Part shown: piece by piece, positions 39,282 through 51,514 of the stretch | Numbering within the stretch: the first letter of the stretch is position 1 | Layout: every line of letters starts with the position of its first letter | From: Nitzschia sp. pyKryTriq1 | Lineage: Eukaryota > Bacillariophyta > Bacillariophyceae > Bacillariales > Bacillariaceae | DNA: 64,000 nt | Direction: 5' to 3' | NCBI GenBank assembly: GCA_956465555.1 | Contig: OY101128.1 | Span: 248,001-312,000, forward strand | Position numbers and translations under genes: made by a program | Notes under the pieces: model-generated | Database searches by the model: none | The model's input: the letters and a program-made list of their open reading frames with translations, nothing else | What the model was told of the DNA's origin: nothing

Positions 39282-41988
39282 ATGGTACGTGATGTTGAAA
39301 GAGAACTATTGACCGATTGAGGGTGATGTTGATGGAGGTTGGAGGTTGCCTTATTTTCTTCAAGACAGACAGGCAGTACTGCTGTTGGTTGTGCGCCATG
39401 CATTCATGCATTTTTTGTTCTCACCTAAACACTTTCTAAAATATTAATGCTGTTGTTGTAAATTTTTAGCCGGGAGCTTGGGCTACCGGAGTCAGTAAGG
39501 CTGTCGCGACAGCACCTCCACCAGGAGCCATGCCAGCTTCCACAAATACGAATACTGGCACTGCCGGAGGAGGAGGACGTGGACGGGGTCCTGCTAATAA
39601 GGGTCGCGGCGGCGGCGGTGGTGGTGGTGGTCGACACGGAAGCAACAATAACAACAGTAACAGTGGTGAAGGCGGGGGTCGTGGTGGTGGTCGAGGACGA
39701 GGCCGTGGCGGGGGAGGAGGTGGTGGAGGTGGTGGAGGAGGTGGAGGAGGCAGACATGGCAACCACAATAATAACAACAACAATAATAACTACAAGGGTG
39801 GCCGAGGAGGAGGGCGCGGTGGAGGTGGAAGAGATCAGCATCAACATCATCATCATCAGACGGATCGCATCACTATCAAAGATGTGCAATTGTTGGAAGA
39901 AACGGGAATGGGAAAGACGCCACAGCAACAAAGTGTCATTCGCATCAATGCCCGTGAGTTTGTAAGACAACGGTTGCAGTACGTGGAACCCTGCACCAAC
40001 TTTACCCCCAATGCGCATTGCCATTGGACGGCGGAGAACCGTATTGCAGAAATTGAAGCGCTCTGTAGTCGGGTGATGGAATTGGGAGATGTCAGTAAGG
40101 GTGGCAATAATGCCAATGGTAAACCCAAAAAGCACGAGACGGCTCCGCTTTTGGAGGATTGCAAACCTCTCGAAGTCAATGAAGAAAAGAGGTGGAAGAG
40201 TAAGGCCATGGTGCGCAAGTCCAGTTTGATCAGTGAGAGTCTACCGCCACCGGAAACTACCGAAGAGATTGTCGGTACGGCACTCTTGATTCTCAACAAG
40301 ATCTCGTGGACGACCATTGATAGATTGACTGCCACATTCATGGAAACTACCAATCTGGTTGAGAACGAAGAGGTCCGCAAAGCCATCATTGAAATGCTGG
40401 TTGCTAAAGCACAGATTGAACCTCACTTTGGACCCATGTACGCCCAAATCTGTGCCATTATTGCCAAACAAGTCAAGACGTTCAAAAAAGAATTGCTGGC
40501 GCAGTGTCAGAAGGAATTTGAAATCGATGTCGCACACAAGATTGAGAATGCTACCAAGGGTATTACCGATCCCGATGAAATTGAATATCATTCCCTCATT
40601 ATTCGCAAAGCCTACGTGGGACATATGAAGTTTCTGGGAGAATTGTATTTGCGGGATGTGGTGAAGCTAACCATAATGATGTATTGTTTGGACGAACTCT
40701 TGAAAGATTCCGAGCATGAAGACGCTCTGGAATGTTTTGCTCATTTGATGACGACGACGGGAGAAAAGTTGGATGCGCATGCGCAGCAAAACAAGAAGGA
40801 CTTTGATTGGCAGCAAGTTGTGGATTTGAGAAATTCCACCAAGATTTCCCAACGCATCAAGTTTTTGTTGCAAGATTTGTTGGATTTGCGTGAACGAGGT
40901 AGGTAATAGCGGACTGCCTGGAATGTTTTGTTTGTTCAAGTGTCGTGTTTCTCACCTTATGTTTCAATATTGGTGTTGTTATTATCTTAGGTTGGGTCAA
41001 GAGGAGAAAGGAAGATACTGCCATGACCCTTGCCGACATTCACAAGGAGGTCGCTCAGGAAGAGCAAGCGGCCAAGATGGCCTCTCGCCGCGCCAGCACG
41101 AGCAACTTGCGTCGATCCAGCAGCCTCGCCACGACCCCCGAAGTCGATGACGATGGATTTGTCTCGATCAATCGTTCGAGTATGAAACATGTCAGCTCGA
41201 AAACCAACCTGGGGGGCGGCCCTCCTCCCAGTAGTCCCGCATCAAAAAAGCCCAACCAGCTGTCGTCCTTGCGCCGCGCCGTGAGCCAACCTGGATTCGT
41301 CTCCAACAATGTCCCTGCAAGTCCCTTTGACCCCAAGAAGATTGCTAGTACATTTGGTGTTGAAGATGCCCCGCCCATGCCGAATGTAAGTGAAAACAAG
41401 GCAACATCGTCTGGTGTGGCTTCACCGGATCAATGTGCCAAGAAGATTCAGTCGATTTTGAAGGAGTATTATGTCGGAGGCGACACGGACGATGCAGTCT
41501 TGTCGGTCGACGAGTTGGTTCAAGCAACAGTCGAGGAAGGAGCCTTGGAACGTGGTGCCAAGGTAATTGAAGGAGCGACTTTGCTGGCCATGGAAGGCAA
41601 ACCTGCCGACGTTCCCAAAATGTTGAGTGTGATGGTCCGTTGTGTCAAGGAAGGCAAGGTTCCGAATGCTTCGATTGTGAAGGGATGGCAAGATCCTTTG
41701 GAGTTTTTGGGTGACATGGAGATAGACGCGCCTCTTGCCGGCAATCATTTGGCCCTGATTATTGCGGAATGTTTGAAATTGAAAGCACTTCAACTGGACT
41801 TTTTGGTCAATGACTCGCCCGAGTACTTTCGAAAAAGTGGAAAGCCCGCGATGTTTGCCATTCAAGTGTTGAAGCAACGTGGAGACGATCCATCCGACGA
41901 AGAACTAGAAGTGGTAAAGTCTCTCATGACGGATGACGACAAGAATGAGTTTGATTCAGGCAAGGCCATGTGGGAGGCCAAGAAATAA
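39282..41988 (+). CDS. eIF4G-like translation initiation factor (MIF4G + MA3), three exons
   Basis: The proposed exons are 39282-39284 (the ATG alone), 39470-40898 and 40991-41988, giving 809 aa. If the first intron is wrong, translation would start at the ATG at 39530. The N-terminus is an RGG/Asn-rich tract with the character of an RNA-binding region. MIF4G (about residues 265-475) has TALLILNKISWTTIDRLTATF, FGPMYAQICAIIA and HMKFLGELYLRDVV. The 92-nt intron joins DLRERG to WVKRRKED; the resulting LDLR..GWV.RR is a family hallmark. MA3 (about 625-777) has IQSILKEYYVGGDTDDAV. Animal and plant eIF4G scaffold eIF4A and eIF4E on mRNA. I see no Y-x4-L-Φ eIF4E-binding motif, so it may be eIFiso4G- or DAP5-like. 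Confidence 0.9.
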
Positions 41989-43937
41989 GCGAAAGAATGG
42001 AACCGCATGGTGGTCATGGAGTGCCTCGAGGCACGGCCCAAAGATCCATTTATCATTAAAATATAAGATTACATGTATGGCGACGAAGAAAGACGAATGA
42101 ATATACTAGCTCTATCGGGGAGAAGGAGATGCTGATGAAGATTGTTGTTTGGCTTAACTTGTATCTTCTAAGGAATCTTCTCCGTCTTCGTAAAATATAA
42201 CAGTAGTCTAATCTGCTGGACTAATTACCCTGAATGAGGCCGATTGCTTCTCATCTCAATTCCCGAAGGCTCTTTAATCTGCTCTGCTCTGCTCTTGTTT
42301 GTTTGTTTGTTTGTTTGTTTCTTAACTGCCTCCAGTATCTTTGAGCATTTCCTCTAGTCGAGTAGACTACTAGTAGAGAACTATCCATCGATGCTTTTCA
42401 TTTAGTGATCGTTGGCCGCTACAACTAGTCTAGTAGTAGACGAGTCTACCTAGAGTAGTAGTAGAGAGTAGAGAAAGTGAGGAAGTTACTTATTGTACTG
42501 GTACAGTACTGGTACGACGTGCTCGTACATTACTATTAGCTACTCTAGAGTAGCTAGTAGAGTACGAACGAGTACTGTACCGGTAGTGTTCTCGGCACGC
42601 GGTGCGGTAGAGGCAAAGTACCGGTACTAGAATTCTGTGCGTATGGACGGACTGCAACGACTCGTAGTTACGGGATTCAATTCGTGATTTAAAGTAGATG
42701 AAATTAAAAGAAGTGAGACTATTTTTCTGGGGTGTTTTTGAGAGATGAATCTTTTGTAATCGTGAAGTAGTCGTGAAGTGTCAGGGGCACGAACGACTTA
42801 TCATAAATGTAGTGGTGATGGCGATCTTGGATGTCTTGTGAAGTTTGTGAAGTAAGGATCGTCTCTAGTTGATATGCATTGGTCATTGACGGCGGTGTCA
42901 CGACTAGTAGGAACGCTATGACGTCACGCAGTGTCAGGATGACGTCGAGGGAGGGACGGACGGACCGATGACGTCGACAGGACACTGCATCCTGCCTCCA
43001 AAGATTAATGAAGGTAAGGCTTGACGCGCCGGATGTTAATGCGCTGAAAAACATGGGCGTTGCGTTGAATAGTTACGGTGCCGTTGACATGGACTTGGGC
43101 AATGACAAAGGGGCCGGTGGCTCGAGGTTCGAGTTTATCGGGTTTGTAGGAGAGGACCAGTACTTCGTCGCCCGGCTCGTAGTCTTTGAAGCGGCGGCGA
43201 AGATTTTCGCGTCGCGCGTTTTCGTCGAGATGGCGATCTTGGATGTCTTGTGAAGTTTGTGAAGTAAGGATCGTCTCTAGTTGATATGCATTGGTCATTG
43301 ACGGCGGTGTCACGACTAGTAGGAACGCTATGACGTCACGCAGTGTCAGGATGACGTCGAGGGAGGGACGGACGGACCGATGACGTCGACAGGACACTGC
43401 ACGGACGGATGGAGACCGGTCGGTGGCGAGTTACGTAGCGAGAACAAAGAATCTGGGTTCTTTTTCAATAATTATGCCCAACGACTTGATTTCCACGGCC
43501 AAATATCAGTAACTTCAAGCCAACGCATCAAGCCTGTAGCGGGGCAGATAGGCCTACCGGTATCTACTCGTGCTACACAGTACCTGTACAGTACCAGTAG
43601 TACTGGTATTATACCTGCTGGTACCCGAACGCTCATGCAAGGCGAAGAATTTTTGCAGATTCATTCCTGCCTGATGATGAGATGAGCCTGCTTATGATGT
43701 CGTCGTTCTTCGAGCGAAGAGCTAGGCATCATGCATGTTTTGTGATAATAATAAAAAAGCCAAGAAAAGCCTCTAGTCTACGACTGCAGTAGAATACCAT
43801 ATACCATCACCATCACCGGCACCATCCCGCACCAGTATCTTTCTATTCTCTACTAGAGCAGCTACAATAATTGAATTCCATTATCAAACAACATAACCCA
43901 ATAGCAGCAGCAGCAGCAGGACATCATCGTCAGCAGC
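41989..43937. other. Intergenic region with a retroelement fragment
   Basis: It holds a GTTT repeat (42296-42320), dense CTAGTAG/GTACTGG words (42,360-42,620), the Ty3/gypsy-type fragment listed separately and more GTACCGG words (43,550-43,620). It ends in the 5' flank of the histidine kinase gene. No host gene is seen. Confidence 0.5.
42817..43401 (-). mobile_element. Broken Ty3/gypsy-type LTR-retrotransposon fragment
   Basis: The minus strand encodes a short piece resembling the C-terminal end of a gypsy-type integrase: [13 protein letters not shown], then [17 protein letters not shown], then [11 protein letters not shown]. The fragment is bounded by two 173-nt direct repeats (42817-42989 and 43229-43401) that look identical by eye and extend into the same reading frame. 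All other parts of the element are missing. It is clearly broken and represents a small remnant; the near-identity of the repeats suggests that at least the duplication is recent. Confidence 0.65.
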
Positions 43938-46900
43938 ATGATGGGCGAAGCCCTTTCTTCCGCGGTCCTCGATGCCGTGATTGATCCCACCATGGTGATC
44001 GGCGAAGACGGAATCATCACGTACTTTAATCGGGCCGCGTGCGAGGCCTTCTTGATGGAAGCCAAACAGGCGATTGGGTCGAATGTGAGCACGCTCATGG
44101 CCAATGAAAAGGATGCCGCGAATCACGGCGAGTATATGGAAAACTATCGAAGTACGGGACAAAAGAAAATGATTGGCCGGAATCGGACCGTGAAGGCCAA
44201 GCGATCGGATGGGAGTTCGTGGTCGGCGTCCTTGTCCATTTCCGAAGTCACTTTGGAATCCAAGCGCTTTTTTGTGGGAACCCTCCGGGATGTGACGGAA
44301 AGTATGGAACGGGAACGGCTCTTTTCCAGTGTCATTGATGAAGCGATTGATGCTATTTTTACCATCAATGAACGCGGTTTGATCACTTTGGTCAATCGAA
44401 GCGCCTGTAACATGTTTGGGTACACCGAAGAGGAACTGATTGGCAAGAATATAAGTATATTGATGCCGGCACAGCATGCCGATCGGCATGATCAGTACAT
44501 GAAGGCGCACAGGGAAACGGGGGTACAGAAAATGATTGGAACTGATCGGACAGTGACGGCCAAACGACGAGATGATTCAGAATTTAAATGCCGTCTCGGC
44601 CTTTCCAAGATTAACTGTACCGACCAAGGTACCACATTTGTGGGCTTACTTCATGATCTCACCCATGAACTGGCCGCAAGAGAAGCGGACGCCCGGGCCG
44701 AACTCGCCAACAAGATGCGCAAGCAAAAGGCTCTCTTCTTGGCCTCGACGAGTCATGAAATCCGGACACCGCTCAATGGCATCTTTGGTATGCTGGAACT
44801 ATTGAGGTCCACCGAACTAGATGAAGTGCAAACCGAATGGTTGGCGACATGTTCTCGGTCGGCACAGTCCCTGACGACCATTCTGGACGATATCTTGCTC
44901 TTTAGTCGCGCTGATGGAGGCGGTATCATATTAGAACGCCTTTCGTTCAATATCCGTGACATTGTCGAAGATGCTGTGACCGTGTTGGCCTCTCAGACCA
45001 TTGACAAATCCGTGGACTTGGTCTACACTGTCTCTCGAAATGTACCCGATCGTCTTATTGCCGATCCGACCCGTCTTCGGCAAGTCATGCTCATTTTCTT
45101 GTCGAATGCCTTGAAATTTACTTCGGTCGGGTATGTAGCATTAGAAGTCAGTGTGGCGGGGAAGGACGGGGAAGATTCCGATAATGACGACGATTCTGGT
45201 TCCGAAGGAGCGGGTTCCGATTGCTCCTCGGAGCGGTTCCCAGATGGAAATTTCATGCTGAAGTTCGAAGTTAGTGATACGGGTAAGTAGTCAGAGTCCA
45301 AGGCAGAATGGTTTTGAACCCGTCGTCTTCCACACAAGACAACAAGAATGACCGTTTCTCATCACAGCTATCATCAATTGTTTTATTGGAAATCATTTTT
45401 GTAGGTATTGGTATGAACAAGAAGCAAATCAAAAAGCTCTTTCAACCATTTACTCAAGCCGACGAGAGTACCACAAGACAATACGGGTAAGATTGAAACG
45501 AGAATGTGCCTCATCTGGAAGCTGATAAGCTACGTCACTCGGAGGATTTGGATTGGCTATACAGCGAACTCTAACCATGTTATGTTTTCTTCTATTCCTT
45601 GTCAGTGGCACTGGTTTGGGACTATCGATTAGCAAGAAATTAGTCGAGTTGATGAAAGGTGATATAGTTGTCGAGTCTCGGCCCAATCGAGGCTCTACGT
45701 TCACTTTCACTGCTCAAGTAGAGAAGGACCCCGACGGTGGGACCCGTTGCGACCTTCATGATACGATATCACAAGAAGATCTCGACCTTCTCAAAGGTAC
45801 TCACATTTTGTCGATTGACGACAATGCAGTGAACACGGATTATTTGGTCAATCTATTCAAAATCCTTGGATGTGATATTGCAGCAGCACGAAGCGGCGTG
45901 GATGGTATCGAAATGTGCAAACTTGCAGCCCTGCGAGAGGATCCCTACGAAATTCTGTTGTTGGACTTTGCCATGCCTGGAATGCACGGTCTCGAGGTGG
46001 CTGAAATTGTCTCTTCGTCCCCCACAATCATGGAAAACAACATGCGCGTCATCATGTTGGGATCCATCGACGTTCACCGATCGATCGCGGCGTGTCCATA
46101 TGTCCACGGCTTTACTACGAAACCGATTCGACGGGTACCTCTGATCAAAATGATTGTCGAACAGCTGAAAATCAAAAGGGGCATGTTGATGGCTCCTCCT
46201 TCACGAAAACCCATGGCTTTGCGGGACGAATTTCCAACGCGACCGGAGGAACGATCGGTAGCTTTTTCCACTGTATCGACGACGGAGCATGTCTTCGTTC
46301 CCGATTTGACAGCCCCCAAGCGCCCGAATCCACTTTCGATATTGTACGTCGAAGACAATTTGATCAATCAAAAGGTGATTGTTTCTATTCTATCCCAGTG
46401 GAAATGCCAGGTGACAACGGCTTTGAATGGGATTTCGGGCTTCGAAGAAAGAGTCGGTCACAAGGGCAAGAAGGGCTTTGATCTTATCCTCTGCGATCTA
46501 CACATGCCCTGCTGCGATGGGTTTCAGTGTGTCAAGCTCATTCGAGACTGGGAAAAGAAAAATCACGTCGCGAAAGCTACGATATGCGCTGTCACGGCTG
46601 ACGCCAACCAGGACACCCGGGATAGTTGCCTTTCCGAAGATGGCGGCTTTGACGAGTTCTTGACCAAGCCTTTGCGGAAAAACGTTCTTCGGGATATGAT
46701 TGTGAAGATTTGCGGGGAGGATCGACTGGGAGACGCACCAGCAGTGGGCCCTTCCCACCCGATCTTTCGCCCCTTGGAACCAGAAAAAACACCTCAAGAA
46801 GACAGTCAAGATATTCCTTCCGGTGCTACTCATGTGTTGGTGGTCGATGACGCACCTACCATGAGATTGTTGCTTCGAACGTTCCTAGTGGATATGGGCT

Positions 46901-47595
46901 GCCATGTCTCCGAGGCCTCTGCCGGAGAGGACGCCGTTCAATTCGTTGAGGACTCCTTCGGCAAGGGCAACCCTATTGAATTAGTATTTTGCGACATGAG
47001 AATGCCTCCAGGGATGGGAGGTGTTGAAACGGCGAGACAAATCAAGATGATTCCTGGGACGTCTTCTCTACCTATCATCGGAATGACAGCCGACGATGTC
47101 ACGAATGCTGAGCTGACGGAAGCCAGAGCAGCTGGAATGGTATCGTTGATCTCCAAACCTATCGGCAAGACTCAATTGATGTCGTATATAGCCGAGCATA
47201 CAAGCACTGCTCTAGGTGGGTCCACAAGGCATCTACACGGGGATGAAGATACTCAAACATGGGATGTTCCTGCAGCCTTGGAGCTCTGTGGCAACGATCC
47301 ACATTTTCTTGGCACGCTACTCCACGACTTTGTTGTCGACTTGACGGAACGAAAAGAGGAGCTATCCACAAGTGTACAACGTAAAGACTGCTCGAGAGCT
47401 GCCGAAATTGCTCACAATGTAAAAGGAATGGCGTCGATCTGCAACTTTAAAGCTCTCGCCAAAGCGGCCGGCGAATGCCAGTCGAGCGCCGCTGTGAGCG
47501 AATACGTAGACGTGAGATCGAAAAGTCAGGTGGTGATGGATGAGATCTCCAAGGCGATAAACCTTGCCAAAGGATACGACGCCTCACAATGGTAA
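43938..47595 (+). CDS. PAS-PAS hybrid histidine kinase, FixL-like, with three receivers and HPt
   Basis: The exons are 43938-45282, 45405-45486 and 45606-47595, giving 1,138 aa. The introns (122 and 119 nt) interrupt the ATPase motifs and rejoin as SDTGIGM and QYGGTGLGLSISKK. PAS1 covers about residues 8-115 and PAS2 about 125-245. Both keep a His and an Arg 20 residues apart (H63/R83, H184/R204), like H200/R220 of Bradyrhizobium FixL. HisKA has phospho-acceptor H273 in SHEIRTPLNG, and HATPase has the N box FLSNALKF. Three receivers follow with phospho-Asp D596 (LLLDFAMPG), D773 (LCDLHMP) and D939 (FCDMRMP). An HPt domain has H1079 (EIAHNVKGMA). No membrane segment is visible, so it should be soluble. 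Haem binding and the signal sensed are inferred. Confidence 0.93.
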
Positions 47596-48571
47596 ATATT
47601 GGTCTTCTAACATCTCTGGGAAACGGCCGGTTGGTCTGTGCTGAACGATAATAAATTCTTATCCCTACGCTATATATTTTTTAAATAATATAAACAACAA
47701 GCCAGTAGATGAACGTAGCCACTACTAGACTACTCGAAGCCACTCTCTTTTCTCGATCTCTTTGTAGTGGTACTCGAGAGCTGCCCCTCCACGTCGCGCC
47801 CGAGGAACGCAGGACCTACTACTAGCAATACGAAGTAGCGTGTAGTCTAGATGACGCTAGCTAGTAGTTTGTTGTTCAGGAGTCTTCATGTACTTGTCAT
47901 TATCGACCCGCTCCAACAAGACCAGTGGCCATGATACCGAGAGTGGTAATTTCAGAGAAAAAAACGATGTCATAATAATACCGCATGAGTAGTCGCCATT
48001 GTTGTACCGGTAGTCCAGCGTCCGACGACGACTGAACTCCTCCTCCTCCTAGAAAAGCAGGCCGCCTCGCGAGCGCGGCGAGCTCTTTCTCACCCCATTT
48101 TGGACTAAAATGACTCTAGGTAGAATCGTGGTACTCTCGCGGCGCGGCGCGGCGAGGAAGAAGAAAAAATGGCGGAAAGCAGCAACAACAACAAGTACTC
48201 CTCCTCTACTACTACTACTACTACTGCTACTCAGTTATTACCAACAGAGTATTGTAGCAGCACTTCTTCTTGCTTCTCGTCCTTGCTGTGGTCATACTAC
48301 TGCTGGTGCCGTCGGTGGTTGTAGTAGTAGTAGGACGAGGAGCAGCACCACCAGGAGCAGCACCCAGCATGATGATGATCGAAGCAAAAGAAGAACAACA
48401 AGAAGATTCTTTTACTGTTGTTGTGAGTAATACTTTAGTTCACTAGTAGGATGACGCATGGTTGTTAGTGGATGGTACGTATACGGTTGTGGGTGGGTGG
48501 TGACGACGAGAAAGAGGAATGATCATGATACTAGTACTCGTCGTCGTCGTCGTCCTGCTGCTCGTGGTCGT
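47596..48571. other. Intergenic region
   Basis: An ATG-started 106-codon frame (48110-48430, plus) begins with basic residues and carries a Leu run and Arg/Ser repeats. It ends next to a GTGAGT donor-like site. It may be a chance frame across CTA/CTG repeats or a first exon, so I do not call it. TACTAGTAG words are common in the left part. Confidence 0.4.
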
Positions 48572-50174
48572 CTACAACGGGGTGAAAGTTGTACCACTGC
48601 ACTGGTTCTGGCTTGTCAATAACATGTCATTGGAGAAAAGACTTCCACATGAAGAGCACGGTTTGTTATTGCCGTTGCAAATGCCATCTCCAATCTGCAA
48701 GGAGTTGCTGCTGGCACCAGCACCCATGCAGCAATATCCTTCATCGGGACAATAACAAGATCCGCCGCCGACTTGTAGCGGAAGAACATCGGGATTGGGG
48801 AACAAGGCCATAAATGCCATATTCATGCAAGACCGAGAGCCCACACAACTCGATGGGCCGATTTTTATAATTGCCGCCTTGTTGTATCCAGCAGAATAGC
48901 AAGATTTACTTTCCCGGCATGCAGATTCGGAAACCACTATGTCGGTGCCCTTGAGGTATCCAAGACCTCTGCACGGCGAATCCTCGCCAACACAGGCCTT
49001 GTCCTCTATCACAACAGCAACTGCTTCGTAGTAAGTTCCAACTTCATAACAGCTCTTCGTCCCGATACATGATAAAGTACCAATACTGATGGTCGAATCA
49101 GGATGGTCGCCCCATTTCGAGCACGCATTTTCTCCCAGGCATGAGCCGGCGCAGACGGTGGTCTTTGCTCCCGGGAAGTTGCAAACGCCAGCGTTTGGTG
49201 TTACTTCACCCACGAAAGGGTTCAAGCAGCATGGTGTCTGATCGAGTGGCAGATTGCCGCACCAAGCCAAAATGTCCTCGTTTGTACCCGTAAAACAATT
49301 ACTATCCTCGACGGGGGTACAGTCGTAGTTCGAAAGAGACTTTGAGACCTTCGTGGACTTGAACGACGATTCTTCATCAACAGGGCAGCAGCCACAGCTA
49401 GCAAAGAAGCGATCCTTGTCCAGCTCTTTGTCCACGGAAACATCGCTGACCTTCGATGCATCCACACAATCGAAATGATATTGATAGTCGGTTGAAGTCG
49501 AGCTCTTGGCCTTTTTGGTGCAAACGGGAACCTGCTGTTTTGGACAGGGGTTGTCTTGTGGCGCCGAGCAAGTAACAACCGGAGTTAGCTTGCGCTTTGT
49601 TTGCTCTTTGCTCTTGGTGGGAAGGTTCATGAGACGGCCGCTCTTGCGTTTAGTAGTACTAGTGCGCTCCTCCTTGACGGACTCGTCGTTGGGGGTCGTC
49701 GTCTGACTACTACTCTGCTGATCGCCTGCTGCTTGTTGCTCTCTCAAAAGTTTGCGAATACGAGTGCCCTTGCCTTCAAATGAATGTTCACGAGAAACAA
49801 AGTTGCCGTGCTTCGATTCATTATGTCAATCGCAACAAGAAGGAACACGAGAACGAACCAAAACACATTTTCGTTAGTGTACATGCATGTGTAGTCAAGA
49901 CGTGATGGTAAGCCACACATATTCTTGTTCAAGGGCCTGCAAACAACTCACTCTGCCTTCGTCGGTTTCATCTTTTCGCTGCTGGTAGAGGGCGGCGGTG
50001 AGACAGTAAGAGCGGAATGGGTGAGATTACGACCGGATTTGCTCACACCCACCAATGAGGATCCACTAGAAAACATCAATATACCTTATCATTCGAACGA
50101 GGAGCCGCCTCAACCAGCAAGAAGATAGACGAGGCTTTGGCGACAAGGACGGCACATGCGATTCCGAACTTCAT
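48572..50174 (-). CDS. Secreted Cys-rich repeat protein (two exons proposed)
   Basis: The main exon (49810-48572) has no ATG in a suitable place. An upstream exon, 50174-50085, encodes MKFGIACAVLVAKASSIFLL, a signal peptide, and joins in frame through a 274-nt intron (GTATAT…CGAAG), giving 442 aa. The acceptor is weak. The first part is basic and Ser/Thr-rich. The middle has paired Cys (FASCGCCPVDE). From about residue 250 a solenoid-like pattern repeats: ISIGTLSCIGTKSCYEVG, VIEDKACVGEDSPCRGLG, VSESACRESKSCYSAG and IKIGPSSCVGSRSCMNMA. The Cys pairs are spaced about 30-35 residues apart, suggesting a disulfide-stabilised beta-helix. I know no named family. An extracellular or wall-associated role is inferred. 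Confidence 0.68.
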
Positions 50175-50693
50175 TTTTCTTGTTGTGTTTGAGTTCCTGG
50201 CCCCTGTATGGTGCTGATTTTCTGCTGGTATGGCGTGTGATGATCAAAGGGAGAGATTGAGAGATTGTGAGCGAAAGGTTCTTGATCGAAGTCTCTCAAG
50301 GTGATGGGTCTATGTCGGAAACCACCAGACGTCGCCGTAGAAATGTTGTGGATTGGGTACCTGGTTTAGTACTCTCTGGATGAGGAGGGTGGTAGGAGCG
50401 CTCCTCCTGACATTTTGCTTTTTTTCCCTCTCGACTTCTCCACCCCGGTTCTCTCCAGGGGCAAACAAGAACGCGACGGCAAGGACCAAGTACTTCCGAG
50501 TCTTTTCGCACGACAAATGACTGGAATGGTGACCGGGTTCGCAGCAAGAAGTGCTGGGAGAACTGTATCTCGATCACCGCTTAGTAGCAAAATCGCGAAT
50601 ATCCTTCGCGTTGATGAAGAAAGTGGCCACGCACAGAACATCATGATGTCACACAACAAGTTCCTGTGTTCGACACGCACGTAGCTGCGGACC

Positions 50694-50898
50694 TTCCGCT
50701 ACTCCGAAGGGCATATTTAAGCAATCAATTGAAAATGTCCGTCGAACTTCCGCTACTCCGAAGGGCTCATATAAGCAATCAATTAAAAATGTTCGTCGAC
50801 CTTCTGATATTCCGAAGGGCATATATAAGCAATCAATCAAAATGTTCGTCGACGAAGGGCATATTGATTCAGTCGATTAAAAATGAAAAATGTTCGTC
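50694..50898. repeat. 54-nt minisatellite, about 3.5 copies
   Basis: Units begin TTCCGCTACTCCGAAGGGC, continue with an AAGCAATCAAT core and end AAAATGTTCGTCGAC. The first two units are 54 nt. The third is slightly shorter and diverged, and a partial fourth unit follows. Because 54 is divisible by three, the array gives an 18-residue periodic frame (LPLLRRAYLSNQLKMSVE type), but I see no gene around it. Confidence 0.75.
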
Positions 50899-51464
50899 AC
50901 TTAATTGATGACGCAAGAGTCGTCAGGAAGAAGTACCAGGTACCGGGCAGGTTTGCGTTAGAACTCTATCTGTCTGGGTTCGCACTTGCTTGGTGGTCGG
51001 AATAGCGAACCTTTCGGTGCGTGCCCCTTCCTCCGGAACAAAAAATTGAAGGCGAAGCCCATTTCTTTCGTTCTCCGATCCGGCCTGTTCTCTCGAAGCC
51101 TTCGCGTCCTCCCTCTGCTAGATACTCGTACCGGTAGGTACCATACGTACACCACGAACTCCGGAGCATAGCTGGAAAGCCGGACCTCGACGCGATTCAA
51201 CTAAGGACAGACCGAGAGCTCAGTCAGCAAGAAACAGCTGTTCTAGCTACGATGCAGTCAATCTTCACTTCAGCAAACTCAAGAGAAAGAGACTTCAGAG
51301 ACAAAGGATCACTTTTCTACTTTCCTTTTTGTTCTTTTACGCTTTTGGGTCTGCCGGTCCTTCTCTCTTACAACAAGAATTCCAAGACTCTGACTTTTGA
51401 GCGGATTATCGAGTGAGGAATTGTTTATGATACGACGATCGATGGGGGCTCCCTTTTCGGTGGG

Positions 51465-51514
51465 TTCGGCAGGTGAATTCGGCAGGTGAATTCAGGCAGG
51501 TGAATTCGGCAATT
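51465..51514. repeat. Short tandem repeat of GGCAGGTGAATTC
   Basis: Three to four copies of a GGCAGGTGAATTC unit follow one another, one with an extra A. No function is evident. Confidence 0.6.

Noticed and set aside
48110-48430. 106-codon ATG frame with Leu run, possible first exon
   Set aside because: Its composition follows CTA/CTG and AGC repeats, and no downstream exon on the same strand is convincing.
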